From NCBI GenBank assembly GCA_037974965.1, contig JBBPFI010000002.1, positions 2,976,001 through 3,040,000 of the forward strand: 64,000 bases of DNA, given 5' to 3'. Position 1 is the stretch's first letter, and every line of letters begins with the position of its first letter. Of this stretch, positions 34,627 to 46,378 are shown one piece after another. The notes beneath the pieces were generated by a model that had not been told where the DNA came from, ran no database searches, and worked only from the letters and a program-made list of their open reading frames with translations. This DNA is from Dacryopinax spathularia (taxonomy: Eukaryota > Basidiomycota > Dacrymycetes > Dacrymycetales > Dacrymycetaceae). The position numbers and the translations under genes are program-made.

Positions 34627-36689
34627 ATGACCTGGCTTGCTATTTCTGCCGCTGGGCTGCTTCTCGGAACGCTTCTCGTCGCCCGAGCGTATATCATCGG
34701 GTCTATCCTCGCTATTTCGGTCGTTATAGGACTGGTTCGACTGATACGGAGGAAACCAGGGGTACGGTATCCTCTTGTCACTTTGTGTTGGTATTAATGC
34801 TGTGGTATCGTAGGCAAGCTATGACATCCCTCACGTAGCGACTACTTTCGCACCATTCGCGCTCCCTGGGGCCGCTCTTCCGACCACATGGTGGAACCCA
34901 GGTGTCTTATATACATGGAAGGGGAGATTCACGTGTACGTCCTCAGAAACCTGTTGAACGTTTTCTGATCTTCGGCATATAGTGTATAATAACAAGGGAT
35001 CGAGTTTCTGCCTCGATCCACTCCTTTGGGGCGGACCGACCCTCTTCACCAAATCGGTGGACATCATGAAGCAGATCACGGCGAATAAGTCTCCATTCGA
35101 CAAATCGCCCATGGGAGTTCAGGGTCAAAGGTAGGCATTCAATGCGCATGTATTGGGCTTGTTGGTTCTGATGCCATCTAAAGCCTGTTTGGAGCTAACA
35201 ACGTTGTAACGTCGTTCAAAGAAGGCTGGCCTCGACATCGACGTATCCTCAATCCAGCCTTGAACAATTCAGTGTAACATCACTTGGTAGTGCTCATTAT
35301 TCCCTTAATCTGATAAATGAGTCAGGTTCGAGCGTGTGTGGGAGCAATCTCGTATCACCTATGACGAAATGCTTGAAGGCGAAGGCTGGAACAAACGTAC
35401 CCTTGTGGACATAAGCGACATGATTCCGCTCACAAAGAAGGTGAGTCAGCAATAACATATCGGCCAGTGAAGCTGAATGTCGGCAGTTTACCTTGCTCAT
35501 CCTGACGGCTGCTGGGTTTGGCCTACCGCTACCTTGGGAAGAGAAGAAGACTGGGAGCGAGATGTCGCTTGCTGAGGCGTACGAGCTCATGTCGCAGAAC
35601 CTGACATTAAGCCTGGCGATCCCATCATGGGCGGAAGGACTTCCACTACAAGTGCTGAAGAACATGAAGAAGTCGAAGGATATGATCATCGCCTATATGA
35701 AGAGCATCATTGAGATGCGTCGAGTGGATCGAGCCAACACGACGAGCACGGAAGAGACTGCTGACCTGTTCAATGCTCTGCTCAAGGCAAATGAGGCTGA
35801 AACGGGAAAGGCGGTTCTGACGGACAACGAAGTTATGAGCAACATGTACATCCTGTTGTTCGCTGGACATGGGACGCTCATTTTTTCTTCTTCTCTGAGA
35901 ATCGCGCTGATTCGTCTACAGACACTTCGGCGAAGACTATGGCAGCGGCCCTCGGGCTCTTAGCCTGCAATCCCGAAAGGCAAGAAGAGCTTTATTCTCA
36001 GGTGGCCGACTTCTTCCGCAGCAACAAGGAACTGGTACGATGTTTTTTGCTAATTGCGGCTGGTGCTAATCCTCACTAGACCATTGCTGCGTTTGAAGAT
36101 CTCAGGACCGTTCAACATTGTATCGTTGAGACCTTGAGATTATTTCGTGAGCATCTTGGACCCCAATTGAAGGATTTTCATAACAGTGATGTACAGCTAC
36201 GGCACCTCTGCTCATCCGACACCCCCTTGAAGCGGCCACACTGTATCCTGAGAATGGAAGGCCGTTCGTTGTGAACAAAGGAACAACCATAATCTGCGAT
36301 ATCATCGGAATCAGTGAGTCATCATGTGCTATGTAGCCACCGGGTCTGACTGCGGGTCGGCAGATTACGATGCTGAAAACTTCCCAAATCCGACTGAGTT
36401 TGATCCTGGCCGTTGGTCAGGCAAGTCCGAGCTGTCGAGCGGCGACTTCATGTCATTCGGGGCAGGACCGCGGGCCTGCCTAGGACGGAAGTTTGCCATG
36501 CTGGAGATGACATGCTTTGTCGCGCTTATACTGCGGGACTGGAAGGTCGAGCCGATCCTGGAGGAAGGCGATGACCTGGCAGCGTGGAGGAAGCGGGTGC
36601 TTGAGGATTCTGTAACTTTGACTATTACTCTCGGGCCGGCCAGTGTACCGCTGAGGTTGGTCAGGCGAGAGCATGTGATAGCCGAGTAA
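34627..36689 (+). CDS. cytochrome P450 monooxygenase with one odd splice donor
   Basis: Ten exons: 34627-34761, 34814-34934, 34983-35130, 35184-35273, 35326-35440, 35487-35871, 35922-36034, 36080-36146, 36197-36313 and 36364-36689, giving 538 residues. The N-terminus has a membrane anchor (WLAISAAGLLLGTLLVARAY) for the endoplasmic reticulum. Marks: AGHDTS oxygen-activation motif formed across exons 6 and 7, ETLR (ExxR), FDPGRW, and the heme loop FGAGPRACLGR with its Cys ligand. Nine exon joints use ordinary GT-AG borders. The intron at 35872-35921 starts with GG (ggacgc) where GTACGC would be expected; retention leads to a stop at 35961-35963. Either the gene is impaired, a rare donor is used, or there is a base error. 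Substrate unknown. Confidence 0.85.
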
Positions 36690-36785
36690 GGGAGCGGATA
36701 CCCCTGTTGCGTAGTTATCATGTCCTATACCCCAGCAGGGTCCCCGTCAACCACGGAGATTGGTAAAGTATGGAAAATACAAATA

Positions 36786-39103
36786 CTAGGATGGACAAGG
36801 ACTTGTAATCTCGATCTGCCTTGAGCTTCTGCTCAGCCCATGCACATCCCTCCTGATCTCCGGCGTCCTCAGCTGCACCGTAACATTCCAGCTACCCCAG
36901 CTATCCCAGTCCCACAAATCCACCTCTCGCAACCCCTCGAGCTCGGGTACGTATGCTCCATCCTTTTCCCATCTGAGATCAAGCCCCTCGAGGGGGACAA
37001 GGGCGAGTTTGATCGTCCGTGTCAGCCGTGCGCTGCAGGACACCGTGACGTTGTCAAATAGGTCGACGTGAGCAAGCAAGCGCATCCAGAGCTCTTCCTT
37101 GCAGACGGGGCAGAACGTCGGTGTGGTTACTTGCCGCATTAGGCATCCTTCGTTAGTCGGTCTGTAGGATGTGACATTCCACTCCTTCGGCTTGAATCCA
37201 TCGACATGGGTGTGTGTAAAGTCATACGGCGGCTCATCGGAATAGGTTGGGAAGGCTCCGATGAACCCGTTGCCGGTGTTGAACCTAGGCAGAGTGTAAG
37301 CATTTCCGCTCGAAGCGTGGATATTGAAGAAAGGCGTACTCCCGCTCATCGCCATACTCGAAGACCTCCACATTACACAACTGTGCCTCACCCTCCCTGC
37401 CATTATTAACGAGCGCAAACTCCAGCATGTGCTCCCCTGCTTCCAACCCATTCAGCCCACCAATAGCGGGTATATCGTAGAACCATCTGTCCACACCAAT
37501 ACCGGGCTTGACCGACCAAGGCAGAGGGCGGCCGTCTAAGCTTATTTTCAGGTCTGCTGCTCGGGGAATCCCGGAGAGGGAAAAGCGCAAAAGATTGCGC
37601 GGGAAGGTGCCTGTCGTGTTGAATCTCGTCTGCCAAGGCACAGATGAGTTCAGCATCGTCCCTGCACGCGGACCGTCGTTAGAGTGGCCACACGCAGGAG
37701 GGACCCGTGAAACGTACAAGCATAATCAAGCAAGGGGAGGGCATTCCTTTCTGCCCTTACATGCTCGGGTTCGGTGAGCCAGTGCGACCAGCCAAGGTGG
37801 GTGAGCGAGGGCTCAGCATTTACGCCGAAGTACCCTCCGCCATCGTATTCCTCACCAACGTCAATGATGGAGTGGCCGAGCTCGTGCCTGTTTCCAGGCA
37901 TCAGCGCACCCGGCGGGTTTACTTCATCCGCAGGTATACCGTAGGACGAGGGGCCCATTAAGAGCCGAAGCCGTGATAGTGCTAACGATAATTAGTGCCA
38001 CTTCGTACATCCATGCGACAAGGGAATATACGTACGTAAACTCCCCTCCCAGCCCGCCATATAAGGGCGAATTCCCTGATATCACCACATTATCAGTACC
38101 CCTCAAGGAGAGACAAGTGGTCAACTAACCTAGCAGGATCGGGTAATCACATTGCGTTCCTAAGGAATGACATGCAGCTCGTGCAACCTCTGGATGGGCG
38201 TAGTACACCCCTCGCAGCTCGGTTCCAGGACGGAACAGGCCAAAGGGAGTGCTGCGCCGAGTTTCAGCTGCTGGCGAGCAGGCGGAGGGAGGGCAGACCA
38301 GCGCACTCTTTCGGCTTTCCGCCTGTACCGACACCGCTCTGAATAGGCATCAGGACTCAGGACTCACGAGGTAGAAGGCATGAGAAAACGGGGTACCTCC
38401 TTGCTCGCGACAAACCCGCCCCACCAGTTGATCAACGGTGAGACGCTGCCAAATGCCCCTTCGCCTGATCCCACCTCACGCACAAGTGCTGCAGCATCGG
38501 CAAAGAACTTTCCCTTATCTTCCTCCGTATCTGATTGCAACTAAGAATGGTAATGAAGGGCCAGCGAAAGGACGTACAACCGTCGGACAGAAAGAAGAGG
38601 TCAACGCGGTTTGACGATGGGCCGGACGTCTGCAAAGGGCGGATCTCGAGCTCGGGTGGGGTAGGTAAGCCAGAGCGTGGTTGAGTAGGTCCGAGGATCT
38701 GCTGTCCTTCCTGCCCCTCCGTCCTCTGCAACTCTCCCCCAGCAAAGCCTGAGCACTCCTCCTCAGCGGCCGCCCAGGCAGCAGCCTCATCCGTTGCCCA
38801 GATGCGCACGACTTCTCGCTCGGCATTGTCTGCCCTCGCTCGCTGGACGCGTATCACCACTTCTCTCCCTCCTTCAAGACCACGACTTCTGTGCACCTGG
38901 CTTTGCTTCATCTCCAGGAATCGACATCGTGCATCGGGCGCATGACGCTCCAGGACCAGCTGGACAACCTTTTCTGGCCCACCCTCTATCCGGGTGCCGT
39001 CTTCTGCGACTGCAGCGCAGCTTGGGATGCCGATTGCGCACAGATATAGCCACAGGAACAAGGACTGAGAGAGCGGCCAGGGCATAATTGCTGCGGAGGG
39101 CAA
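36786..39103 (-). CDS. secreted peptidase M64 (IgA-peptidase-like metalloprotease)
   Basis: Nine exons, 38578-39103, 38397-38530, 38307-38338, 38130-38251, 38036-38075, 37940-37981, 37718-37887, 37340-37661 and 36786-37284, give 628 residues, or 622 if the second ATG (39085) is used. A signal peptide (PLSQSLFLWLYLCAIGIPSC) opens the protein. Family blocks follow: VDLFFLSDGYTEEDKGKFFA, SGVGTGGKPKDTPFGLFRPG, CDYPILLGNSPLYGGLGGEF, then the zinc site HELGHSIIDVGEEYDGG, all restored by the splice chain. Several sequons (NSS, NTT, NVT) suit a secreted protein. M64 peptidases in fungi have unknown substrates; the name comes from a Clostridium IgA protease. It is convergent with the P450 gene, 97 bases away. 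Confidence 0.9.
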
Positions 39104-39360
39104 TGAGAACCTCGTAGTTTACCCCGCATGTCGGCGGGATTGTTGAACCCTAGAAATGGATGAGACTGGAATGTTGCCGAAGTTCGGCGTTAATAACCGT
39201 ATTACGTTGCGGTTGTAGAGAAGAAGGCAGAGGTCAATGAGTAAAGTATGCTATTACATACTCGGACTTGTCCTAACAATGATCGAATAGTGTACAGTAC
39301 AAGCCAAACCAGTGGAGCATGGCTCCGATAGCTTTTCCGATATCCTTGCCCGGGCCGTAT

Positions 39361-40555
39361 CTACACTGTGTCTTCCGGCTTCGAGTCCATCCCTACATAA
39401 TCCGAGCTCACTTCGTCCGCCTTGTTGAAGAATCTGTCCTCCTTTCTCAGGACGAAGGTAGGCCTGTTGGCCTCTGCTGAGTCCATGCGGGTCTGCTCAT
39501 CCACGATAGTCGACTGCTGTGTCTGCTTCAGGATACTGCTGCCCATAGGACGGAGGCGATGCGAGCGGGTCGAAACGTATTTCGTCCTCTCCGCGTTCGC
39601 CATGGCCGAACGAACAATGAGTAGCATGAATGTTATCCCCTGTTGGAATTTAGCCGCTGAGTCTTTGCACCACGACATAGCGATACTCACGATCATCCCC
39701 GAGAAGACCTCAGTAATGGAGTCCTGCAGGAGCGGACTGATCTGCGCCAGCAGGAGGTAGGCGAGCAAGGTCGTGGCATACATGCTGCCAGATTCGATCA
39801 TAGCGTAGATAATGGGCATCAAGTTGGCCCTTCGGGTGGTGCTGTTTGCTGCGGTGCCGACTCGCCAGATTCGGAAGATGATGAGTAGGGTCATGATCAC
39901 GTTTTGGCCGAGGCTCAGCGCAAGGAAAGCGGTATTGAGCTTGTTGAGTAGTTCCGACAATGCCATGGTTGGGAAGGCGGTTTCGAGAGACACGCCTGAA
40001 GTTAAGGTGATGTCCGCGATTGCAACACCTGCAATAGCTGTTTGGAAGCCCCCCCTAGAAACGATAAGGTTGACAGACCTGCTGATCCGAGCCATAAGAG
40101 GCAGTTGAAGATGATAACACGCCAGTCCCGTCCCCAGATGAGGTAGCCGCGGTGGATCTGCGATGAGAGTGAGTTTCAGACGAAACTGAGATCTGCGGCG
40201 AAAAATATCAACTGACCAGAACCCCATCGGCGAACAAGGAAAAGATCACCACCACGGCCATCTCCGCGACGATCTTCCACTCCCCGTTGATCATTTCGTA
40301 GTAGTAGACCGGGCCGATAGTATCCCGATAAACGATGAATGCATCCAAAGCTCGCGCGAATCCCAGGCTAATCATGAGTGTGGTGAAGACGAACATCAGA
40401 CAGGACACGGCCACCATGGGCACGTTGACCTTCGATGTTGTTCGCTTGTACACGAGGATGTACAAGCCCGCGAGGAAAAGAATGACGAAGATCCCATACA
40501 GGATTGAGGCCACAAACAGGCCCACAAGCATGGCCGTGTCCAGACCGTATTCCAT
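39361..40555 (-). CDS. seven-helix membrane protein, basidiomycete receptor-like
   Basis: Four exons, 40217-40555, 40079-40157, 39691-40037 and 39361-39639, give 347 residues. Hydrophobic segments can be placed at about residues 8-30, 44-64, 92-115, 125-145, 165-190, 205-225 and 240-262. GVLIHRGYLIWGRDWRVII after the third or fourth helix matches the uncharacterised mushroom membrane-protein family with a (R/H)xYxxWGR motif, which resembles G-protein-coupled receptors in topology only. The C-terminal ~85 residues are polar with many Ser, Thr, Asp and Arg, as a cytosolic tail. The start at MEYGLDTA is preferred because it precedes the first helix directly; an upstream in-frame ATG lies at 40615. 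Ligand and coupling are unknown. Confidence 0.78.
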
Positions 40556-41864
40556 AGTGACTGGGGCCGAAGGAGGAAGACGCAGTGGGCAGAGCAGACT
40601 TGAGGGATGAGCCAAGCTCGTGCTGAGTAGGCTGCTTGCCTTTGGCCAGTCTTTATAAGGATGAGCAGGGCGTCTGTGAGAAGAACGCGATTATCCTTAA
40701 CCATGATCAAAAAATGTGCACTGCACTGCTTTGATCTCAGAAGCGAAGTAAGAGTTCCTGAGCATTGGAGCATTGCCAGTGTAGGGGGCAAGAAGGTGCG
40801 GTACCATGTTTATCCCTGCTATGTTTAGCGATATCTTGCCTTGAAGGGCAGGCAGTAGCTCAAAGACAACTCAACCCCCATTGCGTTGGCGGATCAATAG
40901 AGCGATACATTCTATCTGACCGAGGAGAGAGAGGTAGCGTTGCATAGCCCATCAGAGTACTCGTACGAAAGAAGCTGCCAGCTCTTGCAGTTCTGCGGAC
41001 AGCAAAGGTCGGCTACGTCGCCTCCTCAAGCGAGCCGCGCATTGTGCATGTTTGAGAGCTCGAATAGGTATGTCACCCCGTTCAAATACCTGACGGTCGC
41101 ACCATTAACACGAGCAACGCAGCGCCTTGAGTTGTGGTTTCTGATCGACTGCAGTCCTTGAGAATCTAGAGTGGCAGCTCGAGGATGGCGGTCGAAGTTC
41201 TACCGCGGCATACTTACAGCTCCCGCAGAGATCTGCGCAGCTGACGTAATGGGTGCGCTTGATCCTTCTTCCTCCTGGATCGTGTGTATCACAGACCGAA
41301 GGAATACCAGCGGTAAAGTCCTCGCTGTCCAGGACTTTTTCGCGAGGATAAAGTCTCCGTAGCATGCAGCCTTGGCCAGTGCACCATCGAGTTGAGGCGC
41401 CTGAGTGAAATGTAGACTGAGGACAAGCCGGCTCCAATTCCCCATCATGATCAAGCAAGCGCCATGTATCCATACGGCTAACAACGGATAGGCTAACCAG
41501 TTCGTCCATCCAATACCATCTGGTTGTTATTCTAGTATATCCTGTAGCAGCATCTGCTGTCGAGCATGTAGAATATGTAGGCTGGAAAAAGCACGCCTTC
41601 GGCTTGCCCGTCTTCTCTACCCTTTCTATAGCGCCTTCTCTGTCATCTTGCTGTCAATCGGACTCAGCTCCACGGCACTCGGATTTTCTTGTGCATAGCC
41701 ATCGTCATGCCGCTGAGAGAACTCCAGCCAACCGGCAACGGCATCACTTCCCTGGCTTCCGAGGAGCGAAGCCGGAATGGTCGTGCCTTTGGACGACTCG
41801 CTGTCGTACCCAGTTTCTTGGCTATATGCCGTCTTCCGGAGGTGAAGAAAGAGTCTGTATGAGA
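40556..41864. other. intergenic, about 1.3 kb, no gene supported
   Basis: Between the two same-strand seven-helix genes. The minus-strand frame 41105-41509 (134 codons) is cysteine-containing but has no hydrophobic pattern or homologous feel. Nothing else is recognisable. Confidence 0.4.
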
Positions 41865-43160
41865 TCAGCCGGGTGCAGGTAAGTATGTGCGGAGGAAGTG
41901 TACCTCGATGAGAGGATTGAGGAGATGCAGAGAGTGAGTCGGCTGTAGAGCGTCAGGCATCATTTGCTGTAGAGGAAGAGCGGGTCCATACTGGGAGACC
42001 AGCGCGTAGTATACGTCCTGGAGGCGAGATGAGTACAAGCCCAGACAACGTGCCACGAGAACCTTACATCGACCGTCATACAGATTGTTATATTGCCAAG
42101 CATGATTCCGAACACGACTGCAACCCCGAGTGAGAGAGTTAACCCAATACGGGCTCTAGTGCCTTACCGAAGAAGTACATGAATCCACTATTGTCAATTA
42201 TCAGCTTCTCGCCTGAACAAGAAGTACTAGATGACTTACTCTCTTTGGAGAACCGAGAGTAGAGGCGTCTTTACACCACTGCGGCGATAGAGGATGCCCT
42301 TCCAGAAGGTCATCAGGACCAGGACGGTCTCAAGGACGAGGCTTGGGATCCAGATGGTATAGAAGAGGCTGAAGGGCGGAGATCAGCATGGGTCAGCATT
42401 TTCAGCAGGCAAACGTTCACTTTTCGCCCAGCTCTGAAACGCAGATAAGTATGAACGTACCCCAACGAGGAGGGCTCACTTACGTCTAATATCACATGCC
42501 AGAACGCTGCCGTCTGCGCTTGCGAATGCTGCATATGGCCACGAGTGAGCGATGGCGATATGACCAGCCAGTATGAGTGCTTACGCCCGACCCCAGATAG
42601 CAGCAACCCAGTAAGGAGGAACATCATTGCGCAACAGACGAAGTACAGCCCCCACATGGAGAACCGCACTCTGAAGTTGTTCTCGTACAGTGCAGTAACT
42701 CGGAGTACGAGCATGGCTACCGCCTTTCAGCTAGGTCCGATGACGTTCAAAAGAGCCGACGGACCTTCGACGAACAGCATAACAATCGGTATAAACCAAT
42801 TGCTTGCCAGGTTCCATTGCAGGCAGTGTTCCGGTGTGAGGTAGACGTCGTCCACCGCGACTTGGTTCAGCACGGCTTGGAACAGGATTCCATAGTGGTT
42901 CAGGAAGTAGACCGCCGTCGGTATGCCCCAGCGCCGGCTCCAGACCAGCTCGACCTCGTCGCCAAAGACTATGACGGTGTCGAATATGACCATGGCTGTC
43001 GCGACGACATCGAAGTATCCGGCATTGACTGGCGGGCATGTCAGTACAAGATTTCTGGAAGGCGCGATGACTCACATATTGACTGTACATATTGGTCCAG
43101 TGTACCTGGGTAGCCGGTAGGGAGCGTATAGATGACGGAGGTCGTATTGGAGGAGGACAT
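41865..43160 (-). CDS. DUF6533-type seven-helix membrane protein
   Basis: Eight exons can be read: 43106-43160, 42765-43028, 42585-42716, 42480-42528, 42240-42368, 42168-42187, 42068-42117 and 41865-42017, giving 283 residues in one frame. The N-terminal part has the DUF6533 signature: GYFDVVATAMVIFDTVIVFG, then DEVELVWSRRWG and VYFLNHYG. Later segments AMLVLRVTALYENN, FYTIWIPSLVLETVLV and DGFMYFFVVFGIMLGNI match the order of helices in the family. These basidiomycete-specific proteins look like receptors but no ligand is known. The exact end of exon 4 and the last ~20 residues are the least sure parts. It has the same orientation as the receptor-like gene at 39361. Confidence 0.78.
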
Positions 43161-44404
43161 TTTGGGCAGCGGGCCAAGTCTCGTACTGCCTATGCACCGA
43201 TGACCAGCAACGGAGCAAGAAGAGACGCCAGAACAGAGGAGACTTTAAGGAGCGAGTAGCCCCTTGGGGGAAGAGGTATATCCAGCTGGATGCATGATTA
43301 ACATAAGCCGGGGTAGCAGTGGCATATTCCTGAACAGCGAGGAGATAGAACCAGCGTGTGCGGCTTCGCAGCAACAAGCGCACAGAGTCGCCCATCCCGC
43401 AAGCTCGCAATCAGCGGTGTCGTTGGCAGCCTCCTCACCATATACTTTAGCCAGTATGTTGTGGTAGCAGAACATGGGAAGAGGGCGATGCACCACGGAA
43501 GACGCCAGAGCCGGCCTCACTCCTATTTTGGACAAGTTGCGCTCTGAAGCAGAGTTTAATGAAGCTTCGCTGCACAGATCGTCATATCCGATAAGTTTAG
43601 CACTCTAAAATGTTTTAGCCACAAGATACGGAGGGCCGCGGCAACGTGTTGTTGAGGCGATCCAGGATCTCGGTGACAGGCCGATCCTCAATCTGTCTGA
43701 TGGGTACGTAAAGAAGCAAGGCCGGAGACGTCGGTTGCCAGCGGAATTGCATCGCCGAGTCTCATGATTGAACCGGTCAGTGCGGAATAGCGGAAGCCGT
43801 GCACATGCAATAGATACCGCCGGTTGCAGGTAAGATAAAAGCTCGTCAGTCGGTGAGATTCCAGGTTGTGCCCGCCTGGATCGAGAGGAGCATGCGTTGG
43901 AGAGGATGTGCCAGCTGCTGCCTCAAGGATTAACCAGGCTCGCAGCCAAAGCTTAATGCCATCCATACGATGCCAGCATGAATCCAACTGTTAGCTGAGT
44001 ATTTTCAGCAGCGGCCGATCTACAGCCGTGCATCAGAGAGCAGGAATCCGTTCGTCATAGGTCGGAGTTGCCACGTCGAACTTCGAAGCTCGCCAGCAGA
44101 GACACATGCGGTAGACCGTTGCGCCGCATGAACGAGGAAGAAGTTGCAATCTGACAGTCGTCGTGAGGTCCGTAACAATCAAGCAGGAACGGTACCGCGC
44201 TGACCGAGTAAAATGCAGATGCAGGCTGAGGTTAGAGATTCACGACAAGCGCCGGTGAGACGAAAAAGGCGCCGGAGAAGCGCCCGGCCAATTTGTCTCC
44301 GCCTCACGGCTGTCAAAAAATCGTAGTGAGGACCCTCACCGCCCAACCACAATTCCTGATCAACGCCGTGGGCAATCCTTCCTCCTCCTTATCTTCCTGC
44401 AACA
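43161..44404. promoter_or_regulatory. divergent intergenic region, about 1.2 kb
   Basis: Between the DUF6533 gene and the L1-domain gene, transcribed away from each other. No frame is convincing. The last ~100 bases before 44405 are C/T-rich (cttcctcctccttatcttcc), as in ribosome-biogenesis gene leaders. Confidence 0.4.
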
Positions 44405-45886
44405 ATGGTCGCCCAGACTCTCATCGATGATCATGTATCACAAAAGCAAGCTCTGACGGCTGCCAAGGCTCTGATTGCCCATGCGAAGAAGTCCAGGGAG
44501 GAATCGGAGGAGCAGGACTTGCTGCCGACGAAGGACGAGACTGTTTGGCTGGTCGTTGCGACCAAGCGGATACCGAGGTCTTCAAAGGTCAAGCCGATCA
44601 GGATGTGCGTCACTCCTTCTCTCAGGAAGGACTCAGACTGATGTGAATGATTGGCAGACCACTCGCCCACCCAGTAATCGACCCGCGCGAAACCTCCATC
44701 TGCCTCCTTACGAAGGACCCGCAACGAGAGTACAAAGACCTTCTAGCGGAGAAGAACATCAACTTCGTTTCCCGCGTTGTGGGCGTCGCGAAGCTCAAAG
44801 GGAAACACAAGCCCTTCGAGGCGCGCAGACAGTTGCTGAAAGAGCACGGGATGTTCCTTGCTGATCAGAGGATCGTGCACTTGCTACCGGGGTTGCTGGG
44901 CAAGATGTTCTTCGATGCTAAGAAGTGCGTCGTCTCTCTCCCTTTCATTCTCAAGTAGTGCTGACGAGACATGCAGACAACCCGTTCCAGTAGACTTGAC
45001 CGCCAAAGACCTCAAAAAGGAGCTCGCACGGGCAGTCTCATCAACCTACATGCACCAAAATGCCGGCACATGCGTCTCGATCAAGCTCGGCACCCTCTCC
45101 CACACGCCCGAGCAAATCGTCGAGAACCTCACCACCGCCCTCCCAGCGATCGTCAGGCACGTAGAGGGCGGGTGGGAGAATGTGCTCAGTTTGAGCATCA
45201 AGACGGGCAGGAGCACGGCTCTGCCGGTATGGAGCTGCAGTGTGGAGGAGAGGTTCAGCGTGCCGAGCTTGGATAAGGCGCTTGTGGAGGCTAGGAAGAA
45301 GAAGGCGGAGGAGAAGCCGAAGGGGAAGAGCAAGAAACGGAAGGCGGAGGAGGTGGACGGTGGGGCCGAGGGGGAGGACAAACCAAAGAAGACCGCCAAG
45401 GCCGCCAAGGCTGCAAAGGCTTCTGTGCCTGCAGACGAAGAGGAAGAAGAAGAGGAGTTTGGCGGGTTCGGGGCATCTGATGACGAGCAAGCCGCTCCAG
45501 CCGAGGAGAGCGACAGCGCCTCAGAGCCGGCACCACCTCCCAAAGCGCAACCCAAAGCGACATCCAAATCCAAAACCGACAACCCCGGCTCAAAATCAAA
45601 AGCCAACCAACCCCAACCAACCTCCCCCGACTCGCTCGAGCCCCTCCCCCTGATCTCCTCGGCCGCGACAAAATCCAAGAAGTCCAAGCCGGCCAAAGAA
45701 TCCTCGGCACCAGCACCGGCCAAGCCTGCGCCGGAGCTTGGAGCGGGAAAGGCGCTCGAGAAGCCTGATAAGGGGAGCAAGAAGGGCGCGTCTGTGCAGC
45801 TTTTGCAGAAGAAGCTGAAGGGCGCTAAGGGGGGGAAGGAGGGGACGAAGAGGAAGGTTTTGGGGAAGAAACGGTTGGAGGATTGA
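44405..45886 (+). CDS. ribosomal L1-domain protein, ribosome biogenesis (Utp30/Cic1-like)
   Basis: Three exons, 44405-44604, 44658-44924 and 44977-45886, give 458 residues. The first ~290 residues are an L1-like fold: KPIRIPLAHPVIDPRETSIC across the first splice, LLPGLLGKMFFDAKKQPVPV across the second, then a conserved GTCVSIKLGTLSHTPEQIVE and VWSCSVEERF. The last ~170 residues are Lys/Ala/Glu/Ser-rich with nuclear-localisation runs (KGKSKKRKAEE) and acidic blocks (DEEEEEEEF), ending KRKVLGKKRLED. This plan matches yeast Utp30 and Cic1 and human RSL1D1, nucleolar factors of pre-ribosome assembly. Which of the two paralogues it is cannot be told. Confidence 0.88.
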
Positions 45887-46378
45887 GCTGCCCACGTTTT
45901 TCTCCCTGTTCCCTATGCTTGTGGACCTGCATCCCTGTTTTCGTCGATCGTCTTACACTTGGTTATGACCGCTCTAATGCATACTCCTTTTCACTCTCGC
46001 GCACAATGCGCTCCCCCAAAAGCGGCAAAAACGGGAAAGACCAGAACAGATTCTATTTCATCCATGCATTTCTATTTCCAACAAAAATCATAAGCAGACA
46101 CAAACAAACAAACACGCCACAACCAAATCCATCTTCCAAATCCAGAAACTCCAATTGAGGAGCATTAAGAAAACACAAAAGAAGAAAAGAGAAGAAAAGA
46201 AGGAAAGAAAATGAGCAGATGCGGCTGTATGTGGTCGGTCGGTCGTGCTGACCAAACCAGGGGAGGCTCTATGCGCTGGATCGTCGGTACTGCTTCTGAC
46301 GCCGCTTGGGTCGAAGTCGATTCCTTCGTTTGGGGCAAACCTGCGACATAGCATGCTGGTCGGGGCATGCGTCGCAGC
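45887..46378. terminator. 3' regions of two convergent genes
   Basis: The L1-domain gene ends at 45886 and the AMPK beta gene ends at 46379 on the other strand. The A-rich stretch at 46080-46210 (acaaacaaacaaacacgcc, aagaaaagagaagaaaagaagg) probably holds the polyadenylation signals. No gene is seen. Confidence 0.4.
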
